DNA of 64,000 nucleotides, taken from contig CAXXOZ010000009.1 in NCBI GenBank assembly GCA_963676435.2, positions 164,866 through 228,865 of the forward strand, written 5' to 3'. A program made the position numbers and the translations under genes. The first letter of the stretch is position 1. Every line of letters starts with the position of its first letter. The notes under the pieces are model-generated. The model worked only from the letters and a program-made list of their open reading frames with translations. It did no database searches and was not told the DNA's origin. This document shows, in pieces, positions 22,815 to 30,658 of the stretch. Origin of the DNA: CAXXOZ01 sp963676435 (lineage in GTDB: Bacteria; Bacillota; Clostridia; Lachnospirales; Lachnospiraceae).

Positions 22815-24863
22815 ATGTTAAGTGAAACACAGGATTTATTCATGAATATTATCAATAAGTCCTTAGGTGCATATATTTGCCTAAGGAAAGCTGATAATGG
22901 TAGTAATGAGTTTTATCCAGTATATGTTAATGAAGAGTTTGAAAAAAGTTTTGAACTTACCTTTAATCAACTTAGAGGAACTCCATTTACATATTTTTTA
23001 GCGAGTATGTCGTTTGATCATAAGGGAATACTTCACTTAATGAATGAAGTAGATGATACTGGGAAAAGCAAAGTTGAATTAGTTTATAGTAAAAAGAACA
23101 GAAAACACTATAAAACCTCTATATTTAAAGCAACGGATTGTTGTATAAGTTGCTTGTTTTTTGATGTTTCAGAATATGAAGAAAAGGAAGAAGAAGAAAT
23201 ATATAAATATATTTCAGATAGCTCTTCTGATGGTTTTCAATATCTTAATAATAAGACAGGATATATACTAACATCTAAAAAATGGCATGATTTGTTTGGT
23301 TTAACAAAAGATCAACTAGAAAAAAAGCTATTTGTAGAAAGAATACATCAAGATAATAGAGAAGCTTTTATAAGAAATATTGTAAAAGCGAAAAGAAATT
23401 TAAAAGATAAATTTAAAATGGAATATAGGCTTTGTGATGGAAAAACATGGATAGATCATTCGGCGAATTTTAAATATGAAGATAACGACAAATGCATAGA
23501 AGAGGTGCACTATTTTAAAGATATTACAGAATTGAAAGAAAAACAACTGGAGCTTGAATACATGGCATATTTTGACACAAAAACAAGGACATACAATAGA
23601 AAGTACTTTGTAGATTTTTTATCTGCAGCAGTAAAAAAAGCTAAAAGAAAAGATAAGAAAATCGATATCATGTATATAGATATTGATGATTTTAAAAAAG
23701 TGAACGATAGTATTGGTTTTACATTAGGAGATGAGCTAATAACAAAATTTTCAAGAATGCTACTTAAAAATGAATCAAGAACAATTAAAGTGGGAAGAAT
23801 TTGTAATGATGAATTTGTTATAGCTATATATGACACAGATGAAAATTCTTGTGCTGAAAATATTTATGCAAAAATAGTTAGATGCTTAGAAAGACCTATT
23901 AAACTCAGCAATGGATTTGAAATATATTTAAAAATAAGTGTGGGGATTTCTAAATTTCCAGAATCGGCACAAACTGCAGACGACTTGATAAAAGCTGCTG
24001 ATATAGCAATGTATAATATAAAAGATAGAGAGAAAAATTCCGTTACTTTATTTGAAAATTGGATGTTAGAAGAATTTATGGAAAATGTCAACCTAGAACA
24101 GCGACTTAAAGAAGCGGTAGCAAAGGGAGATTTCTATCTATGTTTTCAACCTCAATACGATTCTAATAAGGGTAAAATAAGAGGTGTTGAAGCTCTTATA
24201 AGATGGCAGGATGGAGATAAAGGAGTTATATCTCCTGCAAAATTTATACCAATGGCAGAAAAATCAGGTTATATAATAGATATAGGTAAGTGGGTAATAA
24301 AAGAAGCTTTATCGTCATATGCGACATGGAAACATGAATATAACTTTAAAGGAATTATTTCCATAAATATATCTCCTATACAGTTAAAAGATATTAATTT
24401 TACTGATATACTTGTGTACTATACTGAGATAAACAATTTAAAGCCATCGGATATAGAAATAGAAATAACAGAGAGTGTGTTTATTGGTGACACTAAAATA
24501 ACTGCAGAAATACTAAAAGATATTAAATTTAAGGGTTATAGAATATCTTTAGATGATTTTGGTACGGGTTATTCTTCACTTTCTTACTTAAAAGATGTAC
24601 CGATAAATACTTTGAAAATTGATAAAACATTTGTAGACAGTGTTGTAAAAGATGAATCTACAAATATTATTACAAAAGCAGTTATTGACATGGTTAAAAA
24701 ACTTGGATTAGAAACAATTGCAGAGGGTGTTGAGACAAAGGAACAATATGAACACTTACAAAAAATGAACTGTGACAATATTCAAGGTTTTTTACTAGGA
24801 AAGCCAATGAAAAAAGTTGATTTACTTGAAGTGATAATGGAAGAAAGAGCAGCACATATATAA
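22815..24863 (+). CDS. PAS-GGDEF-EAL protein, probable c-di-GMP phosphodiesterase
   Basis: 682 residues, soluble. A sensor region of about 240 residues includes a PAS domain (around 130-240). In the GGDEF domain the active loop reads GRICNDEF instead of GGDEF, so cyclase activity is unlikely. The EAL domain from about 430 is complete: EALIRW near 459, NISPIQL, EITES, DDFGTGYSSLSYL, KIDKTF and EGVET. It therefore probably hydrolyses c-di-GMP, with the degenerate GGDEF as a possible GTP sensor. AGGGGAAGG precedes the ATG. Confidence 0.92.
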   Translation: MLSETQDLFMNIINKSLGAYICLRKADNGSNEFYPVYVNEEFEKSFELTFNQLRGTPFTYFLASMSFDHKGILHLMNEVDDTGKSKVELVYSKKNRKHYKTSIFKATDCCISCLFFDVSEYEEKEEEEIYKYISDSSSDGFQYLNNKTGYILTSKKWHDLFGLTKDQLEKKLFVERIHQDNREAFIRNIVKAKRNLKDKFKMEYRLCDGKTWIDHSANFKYEDNDKCIEEVHYFKDITELKEKQLELEYMAYFDTKTRTYNRKYFVDFLSAAVKKAKRKDKKIDIMYIDIDDFKKVNDSIGFTLGDELITKFSRMLLKNESRTIKVGRICNDEFVIAIYDTDENSCAENIYAKIVRCLERPIKLSNGFEIYLKISVGISKFPESAQTADDLIKAADIAMYNIKDREKNSVTLFENWMLEEFMENVNLEQRLKEAVAKGDFYLCFQPQYDSNKGKIRGVEALIRWQDGDKGVISPAKFIPMAEKSGYIIDIGKWVIKEALSSYATWKHEYNFKGIISINISPIQLKDINFTDILVYYTEINNLKPSDIEIEITESVFIGDTKITAEILKDIKFKGYRISLDDFGTGYSSLSYLKDVPINTLKIDKTFVDSVVKDESTNIITKAVIDMVKKLGLETIAEGVETKEQYEHLQKMNCDNIQGFLLGKPMKKVDLLEVIMEERAAHI

Positions 24864-24866
24864 ATA

Positions 24867-24895
24867 AAATGGCAGGCAAATACCCTGCCATTTTT
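24867..24895 (+). terminator. Terminator between the GGDEF/EAL gene and glmS
   Basis: AAATGGCAGG / CCTGCCATTT stem with a T-run. Confidence 0.85.
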
Positions 24896-24958
24896 ATTGA
24901 AAAAAAAACAAAAAGATGGTAAACTAAGCAATAGTGTAACATAAGGGAGGCATATGAT

Positions 24959-26779
24959 ATGTGTGGAATCGTAGGATATATTGGAAAAAATGACTGCACT
25001 TCTATTTTATTAGAGGCACTTTCAAAACTTGAGTACAGAGGTTATGACTCAGCGGGTATAGCAGTTTTTGAAAATGGAAAGATTATAACTGAAAAATCAA
25101 AAGGCGAACTAGAGTCTTTAAGAAAAAAATTATCAAAAAAAGGTACACCTGTAGGTAAGTGTGGAATCGGTCATACTAGATGGGCGACTCATGGAGAACC
25201 ATCAGATATTAATTCACATCCACATGGAAATAAAAGAGTTACAATCGTTCACAACGGTATAATTGAAAACTATAAACAATTAAAAGAATTTTTAGAAGAA
25301 AATGGTTATGAATTTGAAAGTGAAACTGATACTGAAACAGTTGCAAAACTGTTAGACTTTTATTATGAAGGAGACCCTGTAGAAACAATTATCAAGGTTA
25401 TTTCTGAAATAAAAGGATCATATGCTTTAGGTATTATATTTAAAGATTTTCCTGAAACGATTTTTGCTGTAAGAAAAGACAGCCCTTTAATAATTGGTTT
25501 AGGAAAAGAAGAAAACTTTATTGCTTCAGATGTTCCAGCAATTCTTAAATTTACAAGAGATTATTATTTAATAGAGCAGGATGAAATAGCAGTAATAAAC
25601 AATGATAAAGTAGAAATAGTAGATATACATAAAAATACAGTAAATAAAGAAGTTCAAACGGCAACATGGGACGAGGATGCGGCTGAAAAAGGTGGATTTG
25701 AGCATTTTATGCTTAAAGAAATAAATGAACAACCAGAAGCTATTAGAAAAACAATAAAAGGAAGAATCTTAGAAGGTATGCCTAACTTTTTAGAGTCAGG
25801 TGTTACTCCAGAAAAACTTAATTCATATAAAAAGATATTCATAGTAGGCTGTGGTACAGCAATGCATGCTGGAATGGTAGGAAAGTATGTTATTGAAAAA
25901 TTAGCGGGTATAGAGGTTGTAGTTGATATAGCTTCTGAATTTAGATACAGAAATCCGATAATTGGGGAAGAAGATCTTGTTATATTAATTTCCCAATCAG
26001 GTGAAACAGCAGATACCCTAGCTGCACTTAAAATGGCCAAATCAAAAGGAGCAGACACTATATCGGTAGTTAATGTCGTAGGTTCATCTATAGCCAGAGA
26101 ATCAGATTATGTGATTTATACCTATGCAGGACCAGAAATATCTGTTGCATCAACTAAAGCATATTCTGTTCAATTGTCAATTATGTATTTGATTGCTTTT
26201 GAACTTGCCTTTGTAAAAGGAAAAATTGACGAAAAGAAATGTAAGTACTATGTAGAAAAGCTTCAGGAAGTACCAGGAAAAATCGAAAAGATTCTTGAAG
26301 ATGTTGAAAACGTTCAGTTTATAGCATCGAAGCTTATGAATGCTGAAAGTCTTTTGTATATAGGAAGAGGCTTAGATTATGCAATGAGTATGGAAGGCTC
26401 TCTTAAGTTGAAAGAAATTACATACATACACTCTGAGGCTTATCCAGCAGGAGAATTAAAGCATGGAACAATTTCTTTAATAACTGAACATGTACCTGTA
26501 GTTGCAGTTGCTACTCAGGATGAGCTTGTTGAAAAAACAATAAGTAATGTTGAGGAAGTAAAAGCAAGAGGAGCAAAAGTAGTATTCATATGTCAAAAAG
26601 GGACAAGCGTAGGAAAGAAAGCGATAGACTATAAGGTGGAAGTACCGAAAGGTGATGAAATATTAATGCCTATAATTACATCGGTTCCTCTACAGTTAAT
26701 AGCGTATTATACATCGGTTTATAGAGGTTGTAATGTAGACAAACCAAGAAATCTAGCTAAGTCAGTAACGGTTGAATAG
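24959..26779 (+). CDS. glmS: Glutamine-fructose-6-phosphate aminotransferase
   Basis: 606 residues. It makes glucosamine-6-phosphate, the first committed step of UDP-GlcNAc and peptidoglycan synthesis. The catalytic Cys2 is in MCGIVGYIG, the glutaminase domain spans about 1-235 (HTRWATHG, HNGIIENY), and two SIS sugar-isomerase domains follow (CGTAMHAG; SQSGETADTLAAL). The C-terminus is KPRNLAKSVTVE. GGGAGG precedes the ATG. Only about 60 bp separate the upstream terminator from the start, too little for a glmS ribozyme. It is followed by a hexapeptide-repeat protein 14 bp downstream. Confidence 0.98.
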   Translation: MCGIVGYIGKNDCTSILLEALSKLEYRGYDSAGIAVFENGKIITEKSKGELESLRKKLSKKGTPVGKCGIGHTRWATHGEPSDINSHPHGNKRVTIVHNGIIENYKQLKEFLEENGYEFESETDTETVAKLLDFYYEGDPVETIIKVISEIKGSYALGIIFKDFPETIFAVRKDSPLIIGLGKEENFIASDVPAILKFTRDYYLIEQDEIAVINNDKVEIVDIHKNTVNKEVQTATWDEDAAEKGGFEHFMLKEINEQPEAIRKTIKGRILEGMPNFLESGVTPEKLNSYKKIFIVGCGTAMHAGMVGKYVIEKLAGIEVVVDIASEFRYRNPIIGEEDLVILISQSGETADTLAALKMAKSKGADTISVVNVVGSSIARESDYVIYTYAGPEISVASTKAYSVQLSIMYLIAFELAFVKGKIDEKKCKYYVEKLQEVPGKIEKILEDVENVQFIASKLMNAESLLYIGRGLDYAMSMEGSLKLKEITYIHSEAYPAGELKHGTISLITEHVPVVAVATQDELVEKTISNVEEVKARGAKVVFICQKGTSVGKKAIDYKVEVPKGDEILMPIITSVPLQLIAYYTSVYRGCNVDKPRNLAKSVTVE

Positions 26780-26793
26780 GAGAGTATTTATAA

Positions 26794-27456
26794 ATGATTG
26801 GTTTAGAAAATTTATTTGATTTTGATCAAACAATCGCAAAGGATATTTTTATAGATTGCGAATACCCATGGGATGTATTACCAAAAATCGGAAATTTTAT
26901 TATTGAACTTGGAAAAAGTCTTTCTGAAGATGAATACGATTTATTTGATGAGAATATATGGATATCAAAATCTGCAAAGGTTGCTAAAACTGCTTCTATA
27001 ACAGGCCCTGCTATTATTTCTTCAAATGCAGAAATAAGACATTGTGCATTTATTAGAGGAAAGGTAATCGTAGGAAGTGATACAGTTGTTGGGAATTCAA
27101 CAGAACTAAAAAATTCAATTTTATTTAATGGAGTTCAGGTACCGCATTATAATTATGTAGGTGATTCTATTTTAGGATATAAGGCTCATATGGGTGCAGG
27201 TTCGATAACATCTAATGTAAAATCTGATAAGACTTTGGTTGAGTTTAAATATAATAGAGAAAAATTTAACACAGGTTTAAAAAAGTTTGGAGCGCTTATT
27301 GGGGATGGAGTAGAGATCGGGTGCAATAGTGTATTAAACCCTGGTACAATAATAGGCCAAAATACAAATGTGTATCCTTTATCTATGGTTAGAGGATTTG
27401 TTCCTGAAAGTTCTATTTTTAAAAATGAAAAAGAGGTTATTAAGAAGATATTTTAG
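26794..27456 (+). CDS. Left-handed beta-helix (hexapeptide-repeat) protein, GlmU C-domain-like
   Basis: 220 residues. From about residue 55 the protein is a hexapeptide-repeat beta-helix (ISKSAKVAKTASITGPAIIS; ADVI-type repeats ending in IGDGVEIGCNSVLNPGTIIGQNTNVYPLSMVRGFVPE) like the acetyltransferase half of GlmU, including NSTELKNSI and HYNYVGDSILG. The nucleotidyltransferase half is absent. Its place right after glmS suggests a role in amino-sugar nucleotide synthesis, but the acceptor is unknown. Confidence 0.8.
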   Translation: MIGLENLFDFDQTIAKDIFIDCEYPWDVLPKIGNFIIELGKSLSEDEYDLFDENIWISKSAKVAKTASITGPAIISSNAEIRHCAFIRGKVIVGSDTVVGNSTELKNSILFNGVQVPHYNYVGDSILGYKAHMGAGSITSNVKSDKTLVEFKYNREKFNTGLKKFGALIGDGVEIGCNSVLNPGTIIGQNTNVYPLSMVRGFVPESSIFKNEKEVIKKIF

Positions 27457-27469
27457 AAATGGACAATAC

Positions 27470-27498
27470 TTGAAAAAATCCATTTTTTATGGTATAAT
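27470..27498 (+). promoter_or_regulatory. Promoter of the 6S RNA gene
   Basis: TTGAAA, 17 bp, TATAAT, ending just before the RNA. Confidence 0.75.
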
Positions 27499-27504
27499 TT
27501 GAGC

Positions 27505-27738
27505 ATAGGAAAAGGTTATAAAACTTCCTGAGATGCACGATAACCCTGTAATTTTGAACCTACATTTTTTTAAAGGGATTCCTATATTTTTGATAGGATG
27601 TCAAGCCTCCTTAGTTTGTGGAAGACAAAATATCAATTGCGGTTGCCCACCTAGGCTTTGTCTAGGAGTCAAAATAACAGGACCGGCACCTTGGGCAATG
27701 TTAAAAAATATAAAGCAGCTTAAAAAGCTGCTTTTTTT
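27505..27738 (+). ncRNA. ssrS: 6S RNA
   Basis: No protein is supported here. A promoter is followed by an RNA able to form one long interrupted hairpin: CCTGAGATGC near the 5' end pairs with GCACCTTGGG near the 3' end, then CCCTGT with ACAGG, then an open central part containing TTTGAACCTAC and small hairpins (CCTATA/TATAGG-type near 27581-27596 and CCTAG-n-CTAGG near 27651-27666). It ends with the terminator AAGCAGCT / AGCTGCTTTTTTT (27713-27738). This fits the Firmicute 6S RNA, which binds housekeeping RNA polymerase. The call is from structure and remembered conserved blocks. Confidence 0.75.
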
Positions 27739-27744
27739 CAATTA

Positions 27745-28236
27745 CTATAAACCAAAACCTAATAATAAATCGTTAGCTTTTTCAATATTTATATCAAAAG
27801 CAATAGATAACTCGGTTGTGAGAAAAGTTTTTATTTTTCTAAAATTCTTTTCATCAGTCATGTTTAACTTTGAATTGTTTTCTCTTCGCCTTTTTTGTTC
27901 ATTATTCAATCCTTTTAAAGCACTGATCAAGTCAAAGCAATCACAAGAACTTATAATATTTGAATATTCTTTTTCTCTTGCATTATCATTTTGATTATAT
28001 AGAGGTGAAATATTTGGAATTTCTTTAAGAATATTATCTGCCTCGTCTTTTGATATAATTTTTCGCATTGTTTTATGCAAATTATTAGTCTGAACATATA
28101 TTATTGACTTTTCATCTAAAATAGATTGCAGAAAATAATATTTCTCATCGGTTTTTATAAAATCAGGTGTTTTTATTTCCTTGATTAAATAAATTTCACT
28201 ATTTCCATATACAACAATATCATTAATTTTAAACAT
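27745..28236 (-). CDS. CarD-like transcriptional regulator
   Basis: About 163 residues from ATG 28236. The N-terminal CarD/TRCF-type Tudor-like domain (MFKINDIVVYGNSEIYLIKEI, then YYFLQSILDEKSIIYVQTNN) contacts RNA polymerase beta; the C-terminal helical region is basic (LNNEQKRRRENNSKLN). The start is chosen because the domain begins MFKINDIVVYG and GAGAAG precedes it; the longer frame from 28275 adds an unlikely leader. It is convergent with the 6S RNA gene, so two RNA-polymerase-targeting factors lie side by side. Confidence 0.8.
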   Translation of the reverse strand: MFKINDIVVYGNSEIYLIKEIKTPDFIKTDEKYYFLQSILDEKSIIYVQTNNLHKTMRKIISKDEADNILKEIPNISPLYNQNDNAREKEYSNIISSCDCFDLISALKGLNNEQKRRRENNSKLNMTDEKNFRKIKTFLTTELSIAFDINIEKANDLLLGFGL

Positions 28237-28373
28237 AATATACACTTCTCTTTCTAAACAAAAAAACTTTTCCAATAACTGTTTAACGTTATCGAAAAAG
28301 CGGCTACTTGGTTATTATAGCATAGATTTGTAAAAATTACCAATAAAGCAAAATTAAAGAGTTAAAGGGCTTG

Positions 28374-29243
28374 CTATTTCTGATTATTTTTTGAAATTTT
28401 ATTTTTGAATCTAATTCTTAAATTCTTAATCTGTATTCTGAAAAATACATTTATTTCAGCTCCAAGTAAAAGAATATACATTCCGACATACATCCATAAC
28501 ATAAACACAATAAATGCTGTAAGGCTGCCATATATATAAGAAAAAGAAGGTGAAAAGCTTATATAGAATGAAAAAGCCGAGGAGGCTATTAACCAACCAA
28601 GTGCTGTAAAAATCGCGCCAGGTAAATGGGTTAAGATTGAATATTTTTTTCCTGGCATAACTCTATACATAAGTAAAAAAAACAAAGAAAGTAAACTTAA
28701 GGAAATAAGCCATTTTTGTTCCATGAAAGCATGTAATAACATATATATAATAGTAGCTTCGTTTTCTAATCGTAAATATATTGTTTGACCAAATACAAGT
28801 AAACCCAAGGTTAGGATAATGCCTATTAAAAAAATAAATGTATATAAACATGAAAGTAATCTTACAATAAAAAAGTTTCTTTTATCCTCAACCTGAAACA
28901 CAGCGTTTAGTCCTCGCATAATTGAGAGGATTCCCCTTGAGGCAGACCAAAGTGCTACTATGGCAGTAATAGATATTATAGCTCCACCACCTGCATATGC
29001 ATATAATTCATTTGAAATTGTTTTCATTAGGGGATCGATAACATCAGGAGTTATTCTAGTAGTCCATGAAACAAGAAATTGTTTTTCGATAGGAGTGTAT
29101 TGTATTATAGTTAAAAGAAGCATTAAAAAAGGGAAAAATGACAATATAATAAAAAATGATGCCTGAGCAGCATAAGCATTTACATGATCTTTTGAAATTT
29201 TTCTAAAAAAATCAATAAGGGTAAAATATAGTTTTTTTGGCAT
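28374..29243 (-). CDS. YihY/BrkB-family inner membrane protein
   Basis: About 289 residues with six membrane helices. The family signature is in AYAAQASFFIILSFFPFLMLLL, GILSIMRGLNAVFQVEDKRNFF, LPGAIFTALGWLIASSAFSFYI and YGSLTAFIVFMLWMYVGMYILLLGAEINV. The start is ATG 29243 with AGGAGTGATT before it; the longer frame from 29363 runs into the divergent pheS promoter. Members have been proposed as transporters, but no function is established. The gene is single and divergent from pheST. Confidence 0.85.
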   Translation of the reverse strand: MPKKLYFTLIDFFRKISKDHVNAYAAQASFFIILSFFPFLMLLLTIIQYTPIEKQFLVSWTTRITPDVIDPLMKTISNELYAYAGGGAIISITAIVALWSASRGILSIMRGLNAVFQVEDKRNFFIVRLLSCLYTFIFLIGIILTLGLLVFGQTIYLRLENEATIIYMLLHAFMEQKWLISLSLLSLFFLLMYRVMPGKKYSILTHLPGAIFTALGWLIASSAFSFYISFSPSFSYIYGSLTAFIVFMLWMYVGMYILLLGAEINVFFRIQIKNLRIRFKNKISKNNQK

Positions 29244-29298
29244 AATCACTCCTATATAATAAAAAAATTCGAAATAATTATACCATAAATATATAATG

Positions 29299-29327
29299 TT
29301 GACACTAAAAATTTTATATGCTAAAAT
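29299..29327 (+). promoter_or_regulatory. Promoter of the pheST T-box leader
   Basis: TTGACA, 17 bp, TAAAAT. Confidence 0.75.
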
Positions 29328-29333
29328 ACATTC

Positions 29334-29580
29334 AGTTTTATAGAAAAAGCTATGAAAGTGCATAGTAGAATTATTTATTCTTTCAGAGAGGGATAATCTA
29401 GGCTGTAAGTTATCCTAAGTTCATAAGTAATTTGAAATTCACACTGGAGCTGCGTTTTTGAATTTATAGTAAAAAGCGACGTTACTGTACGTTACACAGA
29501 CTAAGAGCCTGTATAGACAGGAATTTGGGTGGTACCGCGGAATATGACTTCGTCCCTTTTAGGGGGTGAAGTTTTTTTAC
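29334..29580 (+). promoter_or_regulatory. T-box riboswitch, phenylalanine-specific
   Basis: About 245-nt leader. The T-box core GGGTGGTACCGCGG is at 29527-29540, followed by the competing terminator (ACTTCGTCCC / GGGGTGAAGT with seven T residues, about 29546-29578). Stem I begins near AGAGAGGGATAA, and the specifier region TTTGAAATTCACA offers TTC at 29438-29440, the Phe codon, in agreement with the pheST genes downstream. Uncharged tRNA-Phe should favour antitermination. Confidence 0.93.
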
Positions 29581-29621
29581 TTTATCTGCAAATAAAACAA
29601 CGGTAGAAAGGAGTAGTTTAA

Positions 29622-30641
29622 ATGAAAGACATATTAAACTCCATTAAGGAAGAAGCTTTAGATAAAATTGAGCAGGCACAAGGGCTAGAAAGCCTTAATG
29701 ATATCAGGGTTTCATATCTTGGGAAAAAAGGAAAACTAACGCAATTATTAAAAAACATGAAGGATGTAGATCCTTCTGAGAGACCTGTGATTGGTCAAAT
29801 GGTAAATGACGCAAGAAATATTATTGAGGAAAATCTAGAGAAAATAAAAGCTGAATTTGCTAAAAAAGCTTTAGAAAAAAAATTATCAAAAGAAAAAATA
29901 GATGTTACTTTGCCAGGTGAAAAACAGGTGATTGGACATAAACATCCTAATACAATAGCATTAGAAGAAGTTGAAAGAATATTTGTAGGTATGGGATATG
30001 AGGTAGTTGAAGGTCCAGAAGTAGAATTTGATTATTATAATTTTGAGGCTTTAAATATACCTGCAAATCATCCTGCAAAGGATGAACAGGATACATTCTA
30101 TATAAATGATGAAATAGTATTAAGGACACAAACATCACCAGTACAGGTAAGAGAAATGGAAAAAGGTGATTTACCTATAAGAATGATTGCACCAGGTAGG
30201 GTATTTAGATCTGATGAAGTAGATGCAACTCATTCACCTTCATTTCATCAAATTGAAGGTCTTGTAATAGATAAAAATATAACCTTTTCTGATTTGAAAG
30301 GAACTTTGGCAGTATTTGCGAAAGAATTATTTGGGGAACAAACAAAAGTTAAATTCAGACCTCATCATTTTCCTTTCACTGAACCAAGTGCAGAAGTAGA
30401 TGTTACATGCTTTAAATGTGGTGGAAAAGGCTGCAGAATGTGTAAGGGTTCTGGATGGATAGAAATTTTAGGATGTGGAATGGTACACCCTAAAGTTCTA
30501 AAAATGAGTGGAATTGACCCAGAAGAATACTCTGGATTTGCTTTCGGTCTGGGCTTAGAAAGAATAGCATTGTTAAAATATGAAATAGATGATATGAGAT
30601 TATTGTATGAAAATGACATCAGATTTTTAAAACAATTTTAG
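29622..30641 (+). CDS. pheS: Phenylalanyl-tRNA synthetase alpha subunit
   Basis: 339 residues, class II synthetase. The N-terminal coiled coil (1-90) is followed by the catalytic core with motif 2 (MIAPGRVFRSDEVDATHSPSFHQIEGLVID) and motif 3 (GFAFGLGLERIALLKYEI). A four-cysteine knuckle (CFKCGGKGCRMC) lies near residue 262. It forms the (alpha-beta)2 enzyme with PheT, encoded 17 bp downstream. GAAAGGAG precedes the ATG. Control is by the T-box leader. Confidence 0.98.
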   Translation: MKDILNSIKEEALDKIEQAQGLESLNDIRVSYLGKKGKLTQLLKNMKDVDPSERPVIGQMVNDARNIIEENLEKIKAEFAKKALEKKLSKEKIDVTLPGEKQVIGHKHPNTIALEEVERIFVGMGYEVVEGPEVEFDYYNFEALNIPANHPAKDEQDTFYINDEIVLRTQTSPVQVREMEKGDLPIRMIAPGRVFRSDEVDATHSPSFHQIEGLVIDKNITFSDLKGTLAVFAKELFGEQTKVKFRPHHFPFTEPSAEVDVTCFKCGGKGCRMCKGSGWIEILGCGMVHPKVLKMSGIDPEEYSGFAFGLGLERIALLKYEIDDMRLLYENDIRFLKQF

Positions 30642-30658
30642 TAAAGGAGATAATAATT

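Noticed and set aside
24864..24958. glmS ribozyme upstream of glmS.
   Set aside because: Only about 60 bp remain after the preceding terminator and no conserved ribozyme core is visible.
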